This document shows, in pieces, positions 53,567 through 62,560 of a stretch of DNA of 64,000 nucleotides (positions within the stretch are counted from its first letter, which is position 1; each line of letters starts with the position of its first letter). The notes below the pieces were generated by a model. It was not told the DNA's origin, ran no database searches, and was given only the letters and a program-made list of their open reading frames with translations. The translations under genes were made by a program, and so were the position numbers. This DNA is from Methylobacterium adhaesivum (GTDB lineage: Bacteria; Pseudomonadota; Alphaproteobacteria; Rhizobiales; Beijerinckiaceae): positions 62,001 through 126,000 of the forward strand of contig NZ_BPQD01000003.1 in assembly GCF_022179065.1 (NCBI RefSeq). Direction: 5' to 3'.

Positions 53567-54886
53567 ATGAGCTATTCTTGGAGACGCCTCGTTCCACGCG
53601 CTCCCCGCCCGGGGGCCTGGATCCTCGCGGCCTGCCTCGGCGCCGGCCCGGCCCTGGCCGACGGGGCTCCCAGGAACCTGCTCCACGTCGGCGACCGCCT
53701 GAAGATCACCCTGTTCGAGACCATCGAGGTCTCCGATGCGGCGACCGGCTCGGCCGCCAAGGAAAGCGGGTCGCCGCCCATGGTCCAGACCGCCTATCCG
53801 CGCCTCGACCTCTCCGGCGAGTACGGCGTCGAGCCGAGCGGGGCCGTGACCCTGCCCCTGTTCGGCCCGATTGCGGCCGCCGGACGCTCGACGGAAGACT
53901 TCCGCACGGCCCTCGGGGAGGCGTTCACCCGCACCTACCAGCGCACGGCCAGCATCACGATCTCGTTCATGCAGCGTTCGCCGGTCTACGTTGTCGGAGC
54001 CGTCCGTTCGCCGGGCGCCTATCCGATCTCCCCCGGCATGATCGTCGTCCAGGCCGTGGCCCTCGCCGGCGGCGATCTCGCCACCTCGGCGTCGAACCCG
54101 GCCATCGAGACCATCCGCGAACTCGATCGCCGTGACGCCGCGCGGGAACGGGTCAAGACGTCCCTCGTGCGCATGGCGGCGCTCACGGCCGAGCGCGACG
54201 GCACGCCCCTGGCGAAGTCGGTGGATTCCTTGCGCCACCTCACCGGCATCGACGGCCTCGTCGCGACCGAGCAGCGAATGGCGGCCCTGCGGGCCCAGAA
54301 CGCCGGCAGCGCCCGGGCCGCGCGCGACGCGACGATCGCCGCCATCACGGACGAGATCGAACTGATCAAGCAGCGCAGGACCGGATACGACGCCCAGATC
54401 AAGGTTCGCGGCGAACGCCTGAAGATGATGGAGGCGCTGTTCGCGCGCCAAGTCGTGGAGAACGAGCGCGTCGCGGATGTGCGGCGGGACTTCGTCGACA
54501 TGGAGGGCCGCCGCCGGGACATCGAGATCAGCCTGCTGCAGGCCGAGCAGCGCCTCGAAGCCGCCCGCAAGGCCGCGCTCCAAGCCGATCTCGACCGCCG
54601 CCTCGCCCTGGAACGCGACCTCGCGAGCGCGGCCGCCGAGGCGCGGGAGGCCGAGCGGGCGGCGGCGGTGCTCGCCACGACGGCGGCCATGCAGGAACTC
54701 GCCAGCCCCCCCGGCCGGGACAGCGAGGCCGTGGGCGTGGTGTTCGAGATCCTGCGCGCGACGAGCGACGGCTTCGAGACCCTGAGCGCCCGGGAAACCG
54801 ACCTGCTCGAACCGGGCGACGTCCTTCGGATCTGCACGGGCAAGTGCCGGACGGGTCCGGCGACCGAGAAGTTCGTCGCCAAATGA
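53567..54886 (+). CDS. Wza/ExoF-like polysaccharide export protein with coiled coil
   Basis: A 439-residue secreted protein with a signal peptide ending near GPALADG. A polysaccharide-export domain follows (about 38-130, starting LLHVGDRLKITLFETIEV), then an SLBB-type segment (VVGAVRSPGAYPISPGMIV, about 138-160) and a long Arg/Glu/Ala-rich coiled coil (about 195-365). The end has ETDLLEPGDVLRICTG, a second SLBB-like end. It resembles ExoF-type proteins rather than PelC, the small lipoprotein of canonical pel operons. GGGAGG precedes ATG 53567. Confidence 0.85.
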   Translation: MSYSWRRLVPRAPRPGAWILAACLGAGPALADGAPRNLLHVGDRLKITLFETIEVSDAATGSAAKESGSPPMVQTAYPRLDLSGEYGVEPSGAVTLPLFGPIAAAGRSTEDFRTALGEAFTRTYQRTASITISFMQRSPVYVVGAVRSPGAYPISPGMIVVQAVALAGGDLATSASNPAIETIRELDRRDAARERVKTSLVRMAALTAERDGTPLAKSVDSLRHLTGIDGLVATEQRMAALRAQNAGSARAARDATIAAITDEIELIKQRRTGYDAQIKVRGERLKMMEALFARQVVENERVADVRRDFVDMEGRRRDIEISLLQAEQRLEAARKAALQADLDRRLALERDLASAAAEAREAERAAAVLATTAAMQELASPPGRDSEAVGVVFEILRATSDGFETLSARETDLLEPGDVLRICTGKCRTGPATEKFVAK

Positions 54887-54952
54887 GTGTCCGCGCGCGG
54901 GGCCCGATGCACGCTCCGCCGGCCGCGAAAGCCACTTCAGGGGAATTCGGCC

Positions 54953-55888
54953 ATGACGTTGACGTTTCACTTCCATCGCCGTGCCCTGTTGATGAGTGTA
55001 GGCCTCGGCACGGCCGCCCTCTTCGGCGCCACGGGCTCCGGCATGGGCGCGGCTCTCGGCCTGCGAGCGCCGGCGCGCCTCGGTGGCATCGACGTCGAAC
55101 GCTGGGGCTGCCAGTACCAGAACATCGACCTGGCGGAGGTGGCGCGCTCGCCCCTGGATCTCATCGTCCTCGATCCGGTCGTCCAGGGCATACCCCTGAC
55201 GGCAGCGCAGACGGCCCTCCTGCGTCGCAAGCCGGATGGCGGACGCCGCCTCGTCCTGGCCTATGTCAGCATCGGCGAGGCGGAGAGCTACCGGGATTAC
55301 TGGCGGGCGGATTGGCGCGAGCATCCACCGCCCTGGCTCGGCCCCGAGAACCCGAACTGGCCCGGCAGCTTCGCCGTGCGCTTCTGGCATCCGGCCTGGT
55401 ACGACAGGTTGCTCGGCCCCGGGGAGACCCTCGACCGCGTCCTCGAAGCCGGGTTCGACGGCGTCTTCCTCGACAGGGTCGACGCCTATGGTGACTGGCC
55501 CGATCAAGGGATCCGGGCACAGGAGGCCATGATCGCCCTGGTCAAGGCCGTGTCGGATCGCGGGCGCCAGCGCCATCCCGGTTTTCTCGTCGTCGGGCAG
55601 AACGCCGAGCCCCTGCTCCTCAGCCGGATCTACCTCGATGCCATCGACGCCGTCAGCAAGGAGAGCCTGCTCTACAACCTGCGCGGTCCGGGCGAGGCGA
55701 ACACCGAGGCGGATGTGCAGTGGAGCCTCAAATACCTCCGCAAGGCGCAGGCGCACGGACTTCCCATCCTGGCCATCGAGTATGCCGACACGTACTTCCT
55801 CAAAATGAAGTGCCGTTTCCAACTTCGAAAACTCGGCATGACGCCGTTCATTGGTCGAAAAATGCTGGATACTCTGCCGATTTATTGA
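54953..55888 (+). CDS. GH114-like endo-alpha-1,4-polygalactosaminidase family protein
   Basis: A 311-residue exported protein with an N-terminal signal (HRRALLMSVGLGTAALFGA; the RR pair could be a Tat signal). It has TIM-barrel motifs of family GH114/TM1410: LAYVSIGEAESYRDYW, EAGFDGVFLDRVDAYGDWP and ILAIEYADTYF. The Glu and Asp in these segments are the likely catalytic acids. In PelA this domain is fused to the deacetylase; here it is separate. ATG 54953 with GGGGA upstream is preferred over GTG 54887. Confidence 0.85.
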   Translation: MTLTFHFHRRALLMSVGLGTAALFGATGSGMGAALGLRAPARLGGIDVERWGCQYQNIDLAEVARSPLDLIVLDPVVQGIPLTAAQTALLRRKPDGGRRLVLAYVSIGEAESYRDYWRADWREHPPPWLGPENPNWPGSFAVRFWHPAWYDRLLGPGETLDRVLEAGFDGVFLDRVDAYGDWPDQGIRAQEAMIALVKAVSDRGRQRHPGFLVVGQNAEPLLLSRIYLDAIDAVSKESLLYNLRGPGEANTEADVQWSLKYLRKAQAHGLPILAIEYADTYFLKMKCRFQLRKLGMTPFIGRKMLDTLPIY

Positions 55889-55913
55889 CATAGGCGAATT
55901 TTAATAAATAATT
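55885..55913 (+). promoter_or_regulatory. Possible sigma-70 promoter for the type I secretion genes
   Basis: TTGACA (55885-55890) overlaps the GH114 stop codon. ATAATT (55908-55913) follows after 17 bases in an AT-rich stretch, 75 bases before the transporter start. This could uncouple the transporter genes from the pel operon. Confidence 0.4.
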
Positions 55914-55988
55914 GATCTTAAAATCTAGCGAACACTTGTCCATCGGAAGGCCGTGCCGAGTCTGGTTTCGTTCAGAAGGAGACGGGGT

Positions 55989-57728
55989 GTGACAAAGGAT
56001 CGGAACGCGGCCGAGCTCGCCTCGGCATTGGCACGGTGCCGCATGGCCTTCATCGGGGTCGGCGTGATGAGCGGCCTCGTGAACGTGCTCTATCTCACGG
56101 GCTCGTTCTTCATGCTGGAGGTCTACGACCGGGTGATCCCGAGCCGGAGCGTGCCGACCCTCGTCGGTCTCGCGGTCCTCGCCCTCGTGCTTTACGCGTT
56201 CCAGGGCGCCCTCGAGACCCTGCGCGCGCGCATTCTGACCCGCGTCGGGGCCGCCCTCGACGAAGCCCTGAGCGGACGCGTGTTCGACATCGTGGTGCGC
56301 GGCCCCCTCAAGGGCACCACCCAGGGGGACGGTCTCCTGCCCCTGCGGGACCTCGACCAGCTGCGCGGGTTCCTCGGTGGCACCGGCCCGTCCGCCTTCT
56401 TCGACCTGCCCTGGATGCCGATCTATCTCGTGATCTGCTTCCTGTTCCATCCCCTCATCGGGGTGGCCGCCCTGGTGGGAGCGATCGCTCTGGCCATCCT
56501 CGGCCTCCTCACGGATGGCGCCACCCGCCGGCCCGCGCAGACGGCCACGGGGCACGGAATGCGCCGCAACGGCCTCGCCGAGGCCGGTCGCCGCAACGCC
56601 GAGGTCCTGGCCGCCATGGGCATGCAGGCGCACTTCGCCACCCGCTGGGGACAGGCCAACCGCGACTACATGATGGCCCAGCAGCGGACCTCCGACATCG
56701 TCGGCGGTTTCGGGGCGGTGTCGAAGGTGTTCCGCATGGCCCTGCAATCGGGCGTGCTGGCGCTCGGGGCCTGGCTCGTCATCAACGGCCAGGCGTCGGC
56801 CGGCATCATCATCGCGAGCTCGATCCTGGTGGCCCGCGCCCTCGCTCCGGCCGAGCTCGCCATCGTCAACTGGAAAGGCTTCGTGCAGGCCCGCCAGTCC
56901 TGGGCCCGCCTGTCGGACCTCTTCGCCGCGATGCCGCCCAGCGCCCGGCCCCATGCCCTGCCCGCTCCATCCCGCAGCCTGCGGATCGAGAGCATCAGCG
57001 TCGCCCCTCCCGGGACCTTTGTCCCCGTGGTGCGGGACGTCAGCTTCGCCCTCCGGGCGGGACAGGGATTGGGCATCATCGGCCCGAGCGCCTCGGGCAA
57101 GTCGAGCCTCGTGCGCGCCATCGTCGGCGTCTGGCCGACGGCGCGCGGCAAGGTCCGCCTCGACGGAGCCGCCCTCGACCAATGGGCGTCCGGCGACCTC
57201 GGCCCCCATCTCGGCTTCCTGCCCCAGGAGGTGGAGCTGTTCGCCGGCACCATCGCGGAGAACATCGCCCGGTTCGACCCGCAAGCCCCGGCCGGGGCGG
57301 TGATCGCCGCCGCCCGGGCGGCGGGCGTGCACGACCTCATCCTGCGCCTGCCGAAGGGTTACGACACCCGCATCGGCGAGGGCGGGGCCGGGATCTCGGC
57401 CGGCCAGCGCCAGCGCGTCGGCCTTGCCCGTGCCCTCTATGGCGATCCCTTCCTCGTCATCCTCGATGAACCGAACGCCAACCTCGATAGCGAGGGCGAG
57501 AACGCCCTGACGCAGGCGATCCTCGGGGTACGCGAGCGCGGCGGCATCTGCGTCGTCGTCGCCCATCGCCCCTCGGCCCTGGCCGCCGTGGACCTCATCC
57601 TGATGATGGCCGACGGGTGCGTCCAGGCCTTCGGTCCGAAGGAGGAGGTGCTCAAGAGCGTGCTGAGGCCGGCCTCCGTTCCATTCGATGCCCGGCCCAC
57701 CGTCGGCGTGCTTCGGGAGAGTGCATGA
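55989..57728 (+). CDS. Type I secretion ABC transporter (PrsD/HasD type)
   Basis: A 579-residue inner-membrane permease-ATPase fusion. The membrane domain (about 15-300) has SGLVNVLYLTGSFFMLEVYD and FFDLPWMPIYLVICF. The nucleotide-binding domain has Walker A GPSASGKSSL, Q-loop GFLPQEVELF, signature ISAGQRQRVGLARAL, Walker B LVILDEPNANLD and a switch His in VVAHRPS. No N-terminal peptidase domain is present, as in RTX-type exporters. GTG 55989 with AAGGAG seven bases upstream is preferred; GTG 55953 is an alternative. Confidence 0.92.
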   Translation: MTKDRNAAELASALARCRMAFIGVGVMSGLVNVLYLTGSFFMLEVYDRVIPSRSVPTLVGLAVLALVLYAFQGALETLRARILTRVGAALDEALSGRVFDIVVRGPLKGTTQGDGLLPLRDLDQLRGFLGGTGPSAFFDLPWMPIYLVICFLFHPLIGVAALVGAIALAILGLLTDGATRRPAQTATGHGMRRNGLAEAGRRNAEVLAAMGMQAHFATRWGQANRDYMMAQQRTSDIVGGFGAVSKVFRMALQSGVLALGAWLVINGQASAGIIIASSILVARALAPAELAIVNWKGFVQARQSWARLSDLFAAMPPSARPHALPAPSRSLRIESISVAPPGTFVPVVRDVSFALRAGQGLGIIGPSASGKSSLVRAIVGVWPTARGKVRLDGAALDQWASGDLGPHLGFLPQEVELFAGTIAENIARFDPQAPAGAVIAAARAAGVHDLILRLPKGYDTRIGEGGAGISAGQRQRVGLARALYGDPFLVILDEPNANLDSEGENALTQAILGVRERGGICVVVAHRPSALAAVDLILMMADGCVQAFGPKEEVLKSVLRPASVPFDARPTVGVLRESA

Positions 57729-59071
57729 TGGCCCACGCGTTCAGTCTCCCCGCCGCCGCAGGAGCTTTCGGACGCTCCACGGCGCACCGGTCGATCCACG
57801 GCCACCTCGCCCTCGGCCTCGGCCTCGCCGCCGCCCTCGTGGTCGGCGTCGGCGGCTGGGCGACCGTCACCCAGATCTCGGGCGCGGTGATCGCGCCCGG
57901 CCAGCTCGTGGTCGAATCCGACGTCAAGAAGGTTCAGCATCCCACCGGCGGCGTGGTCGGCGAGCTGCGGGTCCGGGAGGGGGCACGCGTCAAGGCGGGC
58001 GACGTGCTCATCCGGCTCGACGCGACGCAGACGAAGGCCAATCTCGACATCGTCCTCAAGGCCCTGGACGAACTCAGCGCCCGGCGCGCCCGCGACGAGG
58101 CCGAGCGCGACGGCCTTTCGGAGATCCGGTTCCCAGCCGAGCTCCTCGCGCGCCGCGCCACTGACCCCGCCGTCGCCCACCTCGTCGAGGGCGAGACCCG
58201 CCTGTTCGCCGCCCGGGTAGCGGGCCGGGCGGGCCAGAAGGCGCAGCTGCGCGAGCGCATCCTTCAGCTGCGCGAGGAGATCAAGGGCCTCACCGAGCAG
58301 GCCGGGGCCAAGCGGCACGAGATCAGTCTCATCACCGACGAGCTGAAGGGCGTGCGCGAACTCTACGGCAAGAACCTCGTCTCCCTGGCGCGCGTCAACG
58401 CCCTCGAGCGGGACGCGGCCCGCCTCGACGGCGAACGCGGCCAGCTCGTTGCCTCGACCGCCGCCGCGCGCGGCAAGATCACCGAGACCGAACTCCAGAT
58501 CCTGCAGATCGACGGCGACATGCGCTCCGAAGTGGGCAAGGAACTCGCCGACATCCGCGGCCGCTGGTCGGAGGCCGTGGAAAAGCGCGTGGCGGCCGAA
58601 GACCAGCTCAAGCGTGTCGACATGCGTTCACCCCAGGACGGGATCGTGCATCAGATGAGCGTGCACACCATCGGCGGTCTCGTGACACCGGCCGAGCCCG
58701 CCATGCTCATCGTGCCGGAGGCCGATCAACTGGCCGTCGAGGTGAAGATCCAGCCCCAGGACATCGACAATGTCCGCCTCGACCAATCGGCCAACCTGCG
58801 CTTTGCGGCGTTCAACCAGCGCACGACGCCGGAGATCGATGGTGTCGTCGCGCGGGTTTCGGCGGACGTGACCCTCGATGCCAAGACGGGCGGCAGCTAC
58901 TACACCGCCCGCATCCACCTGCCGCCGGATCAGCTCGCGCGCCTGGGATCCCTGCGCCTCGTCCCCGGCATGCCGGTCGAGGCCTATCTGCAGCTCGGCG
59001 ATCGCTCGGTCCTGAGCTACCTCACGAAGCCCCTCACCGACCAGGTCGCCAAGGCTTGGCGGGAACGCTGA
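57725..59071 (+). CDS. Type I secretion membrane-fusion protein (HlyD/PrsE family)
   Basis: A 448-residue adaptor spanning the periplasm. One membrane helix (about 27-50, LALGLGLAAALVVGVGGWA) is followed by a barrel-sandwich domain (VVGELRVREGARVKAGDVLI), a long coiled coil (about 105-300) and a C-terminal beta domain with RVDMRSPQDGIVHQM and LVPGMPVEAYL. The start overlaps the transporter stop (ATGA). No TolC-like outer-membrane partner is in the window and would have to come from elsewhere. Confidence 0.93.
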   Translation: MMAHAFSLPAAAGAFGRSTAHRSIHGHLALGLGLAAALVVGVGGWATVTQISGAVIAPGQLVVESDVKKVQHPTGGVVGELRVREGARVKAGDVLIRLDATQTKANLDIVLKALDELSARRARDEAERDGLSEIRFPAELLARRATDPAVAHLVEGETRLFAARVAGRAGQKAQLRERILQLREEIKGLTEQAGAKRHEISLITDELKGVRELYGKNLVSLARVNALERDAARLDGERGQLVASTAAARGKITETELQILQIDGDMRSEVGKELADIRGRWSEAVEKRVAAEDQLKRVDMRSPQDGIVHQMSVHTIGGLVTPAEPAMLIVPEADQLAVEVKIQPQDIDNVRLDQSANLRFAAFNQRTTPEIDGVVARVSADVTLDAKTGGSYYTARIHLPPDQLARLGSLRLVPGMPVEAYLQLGDRSVLSYLTKPLTDQVAKAWRER

Positions 59072-59600
59072 GACGAGCTTCGCCCGCCTGTCGAACGACC
59101 CGCCCGGCGGCGCGCGACGCGGCGAGGGCGCGCCATGGCCTCGTCGTCGGCGGACCCGCTTCGAGCCGTCCCGTCGCGCGACCTCGCCTGCGGGCGGAGG
59201 ATCAGGTCGGCGGCAGAAGACGACGGCGCCACTGAACCCTGCGTGGGGCGGTCGAGAAGCGCCATCGCGCGCCGCGCGCTCCCGACACGGGCGACCGACC
59301 TGCTTCCTGAACATGCCTCTCGGCCATCGCCTGCACGGGATCGCCGATGGGCCGGATCACGATCCCTGGACCAAGGCTTGCGCGAGAGATTTTGGGCCGT
59401 CGCGGGCATTGCCCTGGTCTTCGTTCCTTCGCGCCCTTCGTCATCGCGCTTTTCACGCATACCACCGGCCGATCAAAACAGATTTCATGATTGCGGAATC
59501 GAGTAAGATTTCTATCGTCAGGAAAAACAGAATTTACTTTCTCAGGACCTGTGGCAAGTTGTTGTCTGAGTGATCAGTTCAGCGGAGTCTAAATTGCAAA
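59072..59600. other. 529-base intergenic stretch
   Basis: No supported gene. The left part is GC-rich, and open frames there lack ribosome-binding sites and family resemblance. The right part (from about 59480) becomes AT-rich and may carry the promoter of the LuxR-type regulator. Confidence 0.5.
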
Positions 59601-60428
59601 ATGTATCCCGAGAACATACTCGAAAGGCTGTCGATCACGGCGGGCGTGCAATCCGAAGCAAGCCCCCTTAGGGCGCCTCCCGACAGAACCGAGATCGGTT
59701 TGTCGTGGGGACGCGGGATCAAGCAGGACACTGGAGGCGGATCGAAGGTCCCTACGGAGGTCATCGATCCCAACATGAGCACAGGACACCCGCAGATAGG
59801 ACATTCGCAGGGAAGAGTTGTCCTCATCAACAGTCATACGATCATTCGAGAGTGTTTGGCCCAAGCTATGCGGTCGTGGACCTATGAGGTCGAGACGCTG
59901 CCCTCCGTCGAGGGATGCGTCGATCTGATCTCGAGGCATACGTGCGACCTCATTATCCTCTGGGGAGGCAGCCACCTCGATCTTGCCGCGGACCTGGATT
60001 TCCTCCGCGGCGCGTGCCGATCCTGCCCGATCCTGGTCATCTGCGACACGGTCGGCGCCGAGACCGTGATCAAGGTCTTGGAGAGCGGGGCGCGGGGTAT
60101 TCTCCCGACAAGCTCCAAACTCGACATTCTCAACGGCGTCATGAGCCTGATCCGCTCCGGTGGGGCTTATGTGCCCCCTGACAGTATGATCGAAGCCTAT
60201 AGAGCCGAGCCGACTGTGTCGGTTCAGCCCAGCATCGACCTGCCGTTCACGCCCCGGCAATCGGCGATCATCGCGGCGATCCGCAAAGGGAGCCCCAACA
60301 AGATCATCGCCTACGATCTTGGCATGTGCGAGAGCACGGTCAAGGTTCATATTCGAAGCATCATGAAGAAGCTCAAGGTCCGAAATAGGACGGAATTGGC
60401 CCTGAAAGCCATGGATCTGCGAATCTGA
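59601..60428 (+). CDS. LuxR-family regulator with degenerate receiver domain
   Basis: A 275-residue protein. A receiver-like fold runs from RVVLINSHTIIRECLAQAMR (about residue 73) to about 190, and a LuxR helix-turn-helix ends it (FTPRQSAIIAAIRKGSPNKI then CESTVKVHIRSIMKKL). The phospho-acceptor position reads CDLIILW121GG, with Trp where Asp is expected, and the acidic pair after beta 1 is Asn-Ser. Control by phosphorylation is therefore unlikely. The start is uncertain: ATG 59601 has a poorly spaced GGAG, and ATG 59775 would remove a non-conserved leader of 58 residues. Regulation of the adjacent exopolysaccharide or secretion genes is possible. Confidence 0.82.
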   Translation: MYPENILERLSITAGVQSEASPLRAPPDRTEIGLSWGRGIKQDTGGGSKVPTEVIDPNMSTGHPQIGHSQGRVVLINSHTIIRECLAQAMRSWTYEVETLPSVEGCVDLISRHTCDLIILWGGSHLDLAADLDFLRGACRSCPILVICDTVGAETVIKVLESGARGILPTSSKLDILNGVMSLIRSGGAYVPPDSMIEAYRAEPTVSVQPSIDLPFTPRQSAIIAAIRKGSPNKIIAYDLGMCESTVKVHIRSIMKKLKVRNRTELALKAMDLRI

Positions 60429-60778
60429 TTCGAGCGAGCGTCTGTTCGATACGCTCGTTCGCGGCGTCAGGGAACGTTTCTCATTTGACCGGCCTGTGAA
60501 ATCTGCATGCAAAGCCTTTCAAATGACTGTTTGACGGGTTATTTGACATGGTTGAGAACGACGTTCGACTTATAAAAGACTGGTCCTGGATGTGTGGTTC
60601 TATATTGAAATCATAATATTAAGTGCGTATGATTGTCGTGATATTTTTATATTTCAGTGAGAGGGTTATTTTACGCGAAGATAAAGCCACGATGGTGCGC
60701 GTGGTGTGTTTCGTCGTCGATTGGGCGTCATTTTCAAGGTGTTTCCATGTCTCGAAGGTAGCGATTGAAGTCCCTCCC
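60429..60778. other. 350-base AT-rich intergenic stretch
   Basis: Clearly lower in GC than its surroundings between 60580 and 60680. Two TTGAC hexamers (TTGACG at 60531-60536 and TTGACA at 60543-60548) lie close together without well-placed -10 boxes. An upstream in-frame opening of the next gene (from 60623) is in this AT-rich DNA and not conserved-looking. Confidence 0.45.
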
Positions 60779-60994
60779 ATGACGCAACGCTATTACTTTC
60801 ATCTCGTCGCTTCCGTCGATGAGATCGTCGATACGGTCGGTGTCGAGATCGAGACCGAAGAGCAGGCTCGGCGGGATGCCCTGGCCGTCATCCTGGAAAT
60901 GCAAGATGCGGGCGACCTTCCGCAGGATCATGCCGACTGGCGGCTCGAGATCCGCACCTGGAACGATCAGCTCATTCTGGTGATTTCACTCTGA
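60779..60994 (+). CDS. DUF6894-type small protein
   Basis: A 71-residue protein beginning MTQRYYFHLVASVDEIVDTV, with ETEEQARRDALAVILEM in the middle and WRLEIRTWNDQLILVISL at the end. This is the pattern of the small DUF6894 family common in Methylobacterium and rhizobia. The first strands and the Ala-rich helix are diagnostic. Function is unknown; family members are often found near stress or regulatory genes. ATG 60779 fits the family start better than the longer opening at 60623. Confidence 0.75.
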   Translation: MTQRYYFHLVASVDEIVDTVGVEIETEEQARRDALAVILEMQDAGDLPQDHADWRLEIRTWNDQLILVISL

Positions 60995-62560
60995 TCGAGG
61001 GGCGCATGAGAGGATGTTGCCCTCAACTGCGTGGACCACATCGGCCGCCATGACTTGAGTTAGCATTGTAGGGTCGTGGGCTGTCCGGTGACGGATCGAG
61101 CCGGAACCGTTTCAGGGTGTTTCGGCCATGCCTTTCCGATCTGTGCCTGGGATGCAAGGCCCCGCAAGGATCTGAGCCGGTGGTCATGAAAGCCGTCCGC
61201 ATCGAGGAATTTCGTCGGCTCGTAGGCATGTCCGGGTCCCGGTCTGCCCGTAGGCTCACGTGAACGGGGTGGGCGACGAGAGAGACCTGATCGGTCGTGG
61301 GTCAAGCCGATAGGCGGCTGTCATGAAGGCCGTCGATTTGATTCACCGGCGTGCGGGCGTCCCGGCCGATCCGGCGCAAGCTCCATCTTCGAACGGGGGC
61401 CTGTCGGCGCAGCGGCTCGTCATATCAAAACCCCATCGCGAAGGGATCAACCGGATTTAGTATGGCCATTCTGAAATAATCGTTGTGGTTGTAAGATATT
61501 CGCAGTCCCGGCGGCAAATAGACGCGTCTGTAATGTTCGGTTTTTTGGTGGTGCGATAATTGACAATCAGACTACGAATACGCTTCCTCCGCCGGAGGTT
61601 TTCATGTCGAGGCGATGAACAATAATCTGATGGCAATTGTACTCTTGCGCTCAGAATGGTTCTTCTGCGCGTCGATCCCATGAATAGGCGCCTTGCCTGG
61701 TGCGCGAGACGAGCGTTCCATGCGGCTGGTGACGATTCCTGGCGCGGGAAGCGCCCTCGAACGGAGAGCGTAGATGTCGAGGTGTCGGCTGCGATGTCCG
61801 GCTCTGCTTCATCGCTGCGATATCACGCGTTGCGGGACGGCAGGGTTGAGGAAGGTGTTCTGCGATCCCGCCGGATCGGGCGCACCGCTCAGGTCGCGTC
61901 CGACGATGCGGCGACCGGTCCATCGAAGGCAGTGTGGTCGAACACGGGGCGGATCCGCCTCTCGTCTCGCTCGCCTATGAACCCCGATGCGGCGCAGTTC
62001 ACCGGCGCGTTCGAGCCCGGTGCGAGCGTGGCGCGCCGTGAAGGTTCGACGGTGGGTCGCGAGCCGGGGTGGCGGGGAGAGGTCCCTGAAGCAGCCGTGA
62101 GCGTGATCCGAATTCCACTGATAGGATCTAATATAACCATGACGTAGCTCCTTAATCCATGCGGCCGCGGAGTGATCGTATGGCCAAGGTCAAGTGTCTG
62201 GTTCCGTATTCGTTCCATAAATCATGGGTTGATAGCGTGGTAGATTCTTGGAACGATTTTATAATTACGACAGCAATCGTTTATCGTTGCTAAATTTTAT
62301 TTGCGTCCGTAGATTAAGAGAATCGCTGGCCCCTCGTCCAAAGCGTTGGCGCCCGAGAGTTCGATGTGCTCCCGCCTGTTCCGGAGCGAAGAGGCTCTCG
62401 GTGTACCCCATCCCCGTTCTTCGCGATGTGCCGGCTCTCCTCGATGGGATCGGCGGTGGGCTCGAGAAGCCGTCTCGACCCGGGCCGACGGAGATCGTCG
62501 GACACGTCCCGTCCGCGAGGATGCGCGTCCGGCCCCTACGCCCAATACCCAAGGTTCATG
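60995..62560. other. Gene-poor region of about 1.57 kb
   Basis: No gene can be supported. Two short frames begin with the same residues Met-Lys-Ala-Val (61186-61263 and 61323-61460). A ten-base palindrome AGACGCGTCT is at 61520-61529, and the stretch CCTCCGCCGGAGG is at 61586-61598. The larger open frame 61656-62147 has no recognisable domain. The region is lower in GC around 61470-61660 and 62200-62320. Confidence 0.45.

Noticed and set aside
60623-60778. Upstream extension of the DUF6894 protein
   Set aside because: Lies in AT-rich intergenic DNA and does not match the family N-terminus, which begins at 60779.
61186-61460. Two short frames both starting Met-Lys-Ala-Val, reminiscent of medium-chain dehydrogenase N-termini
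   Set aside because: Only 25 and 45 residues; similarity stops after four residues, so decay of a dehydrogenase cannot be supported.
61594-61672. GGAGG followed by a four-codon frame overlapping (ATGA) a 22-codon frame, like a leader peptide
   Set aside because: Too short to judge, with no downstream gene in position to be controlled.
61656-62147. Open frame of 163 codons in the gene-poor region
   Set aside because: No ribosome-binding site, no domain, and a composition like random high-GC translation.
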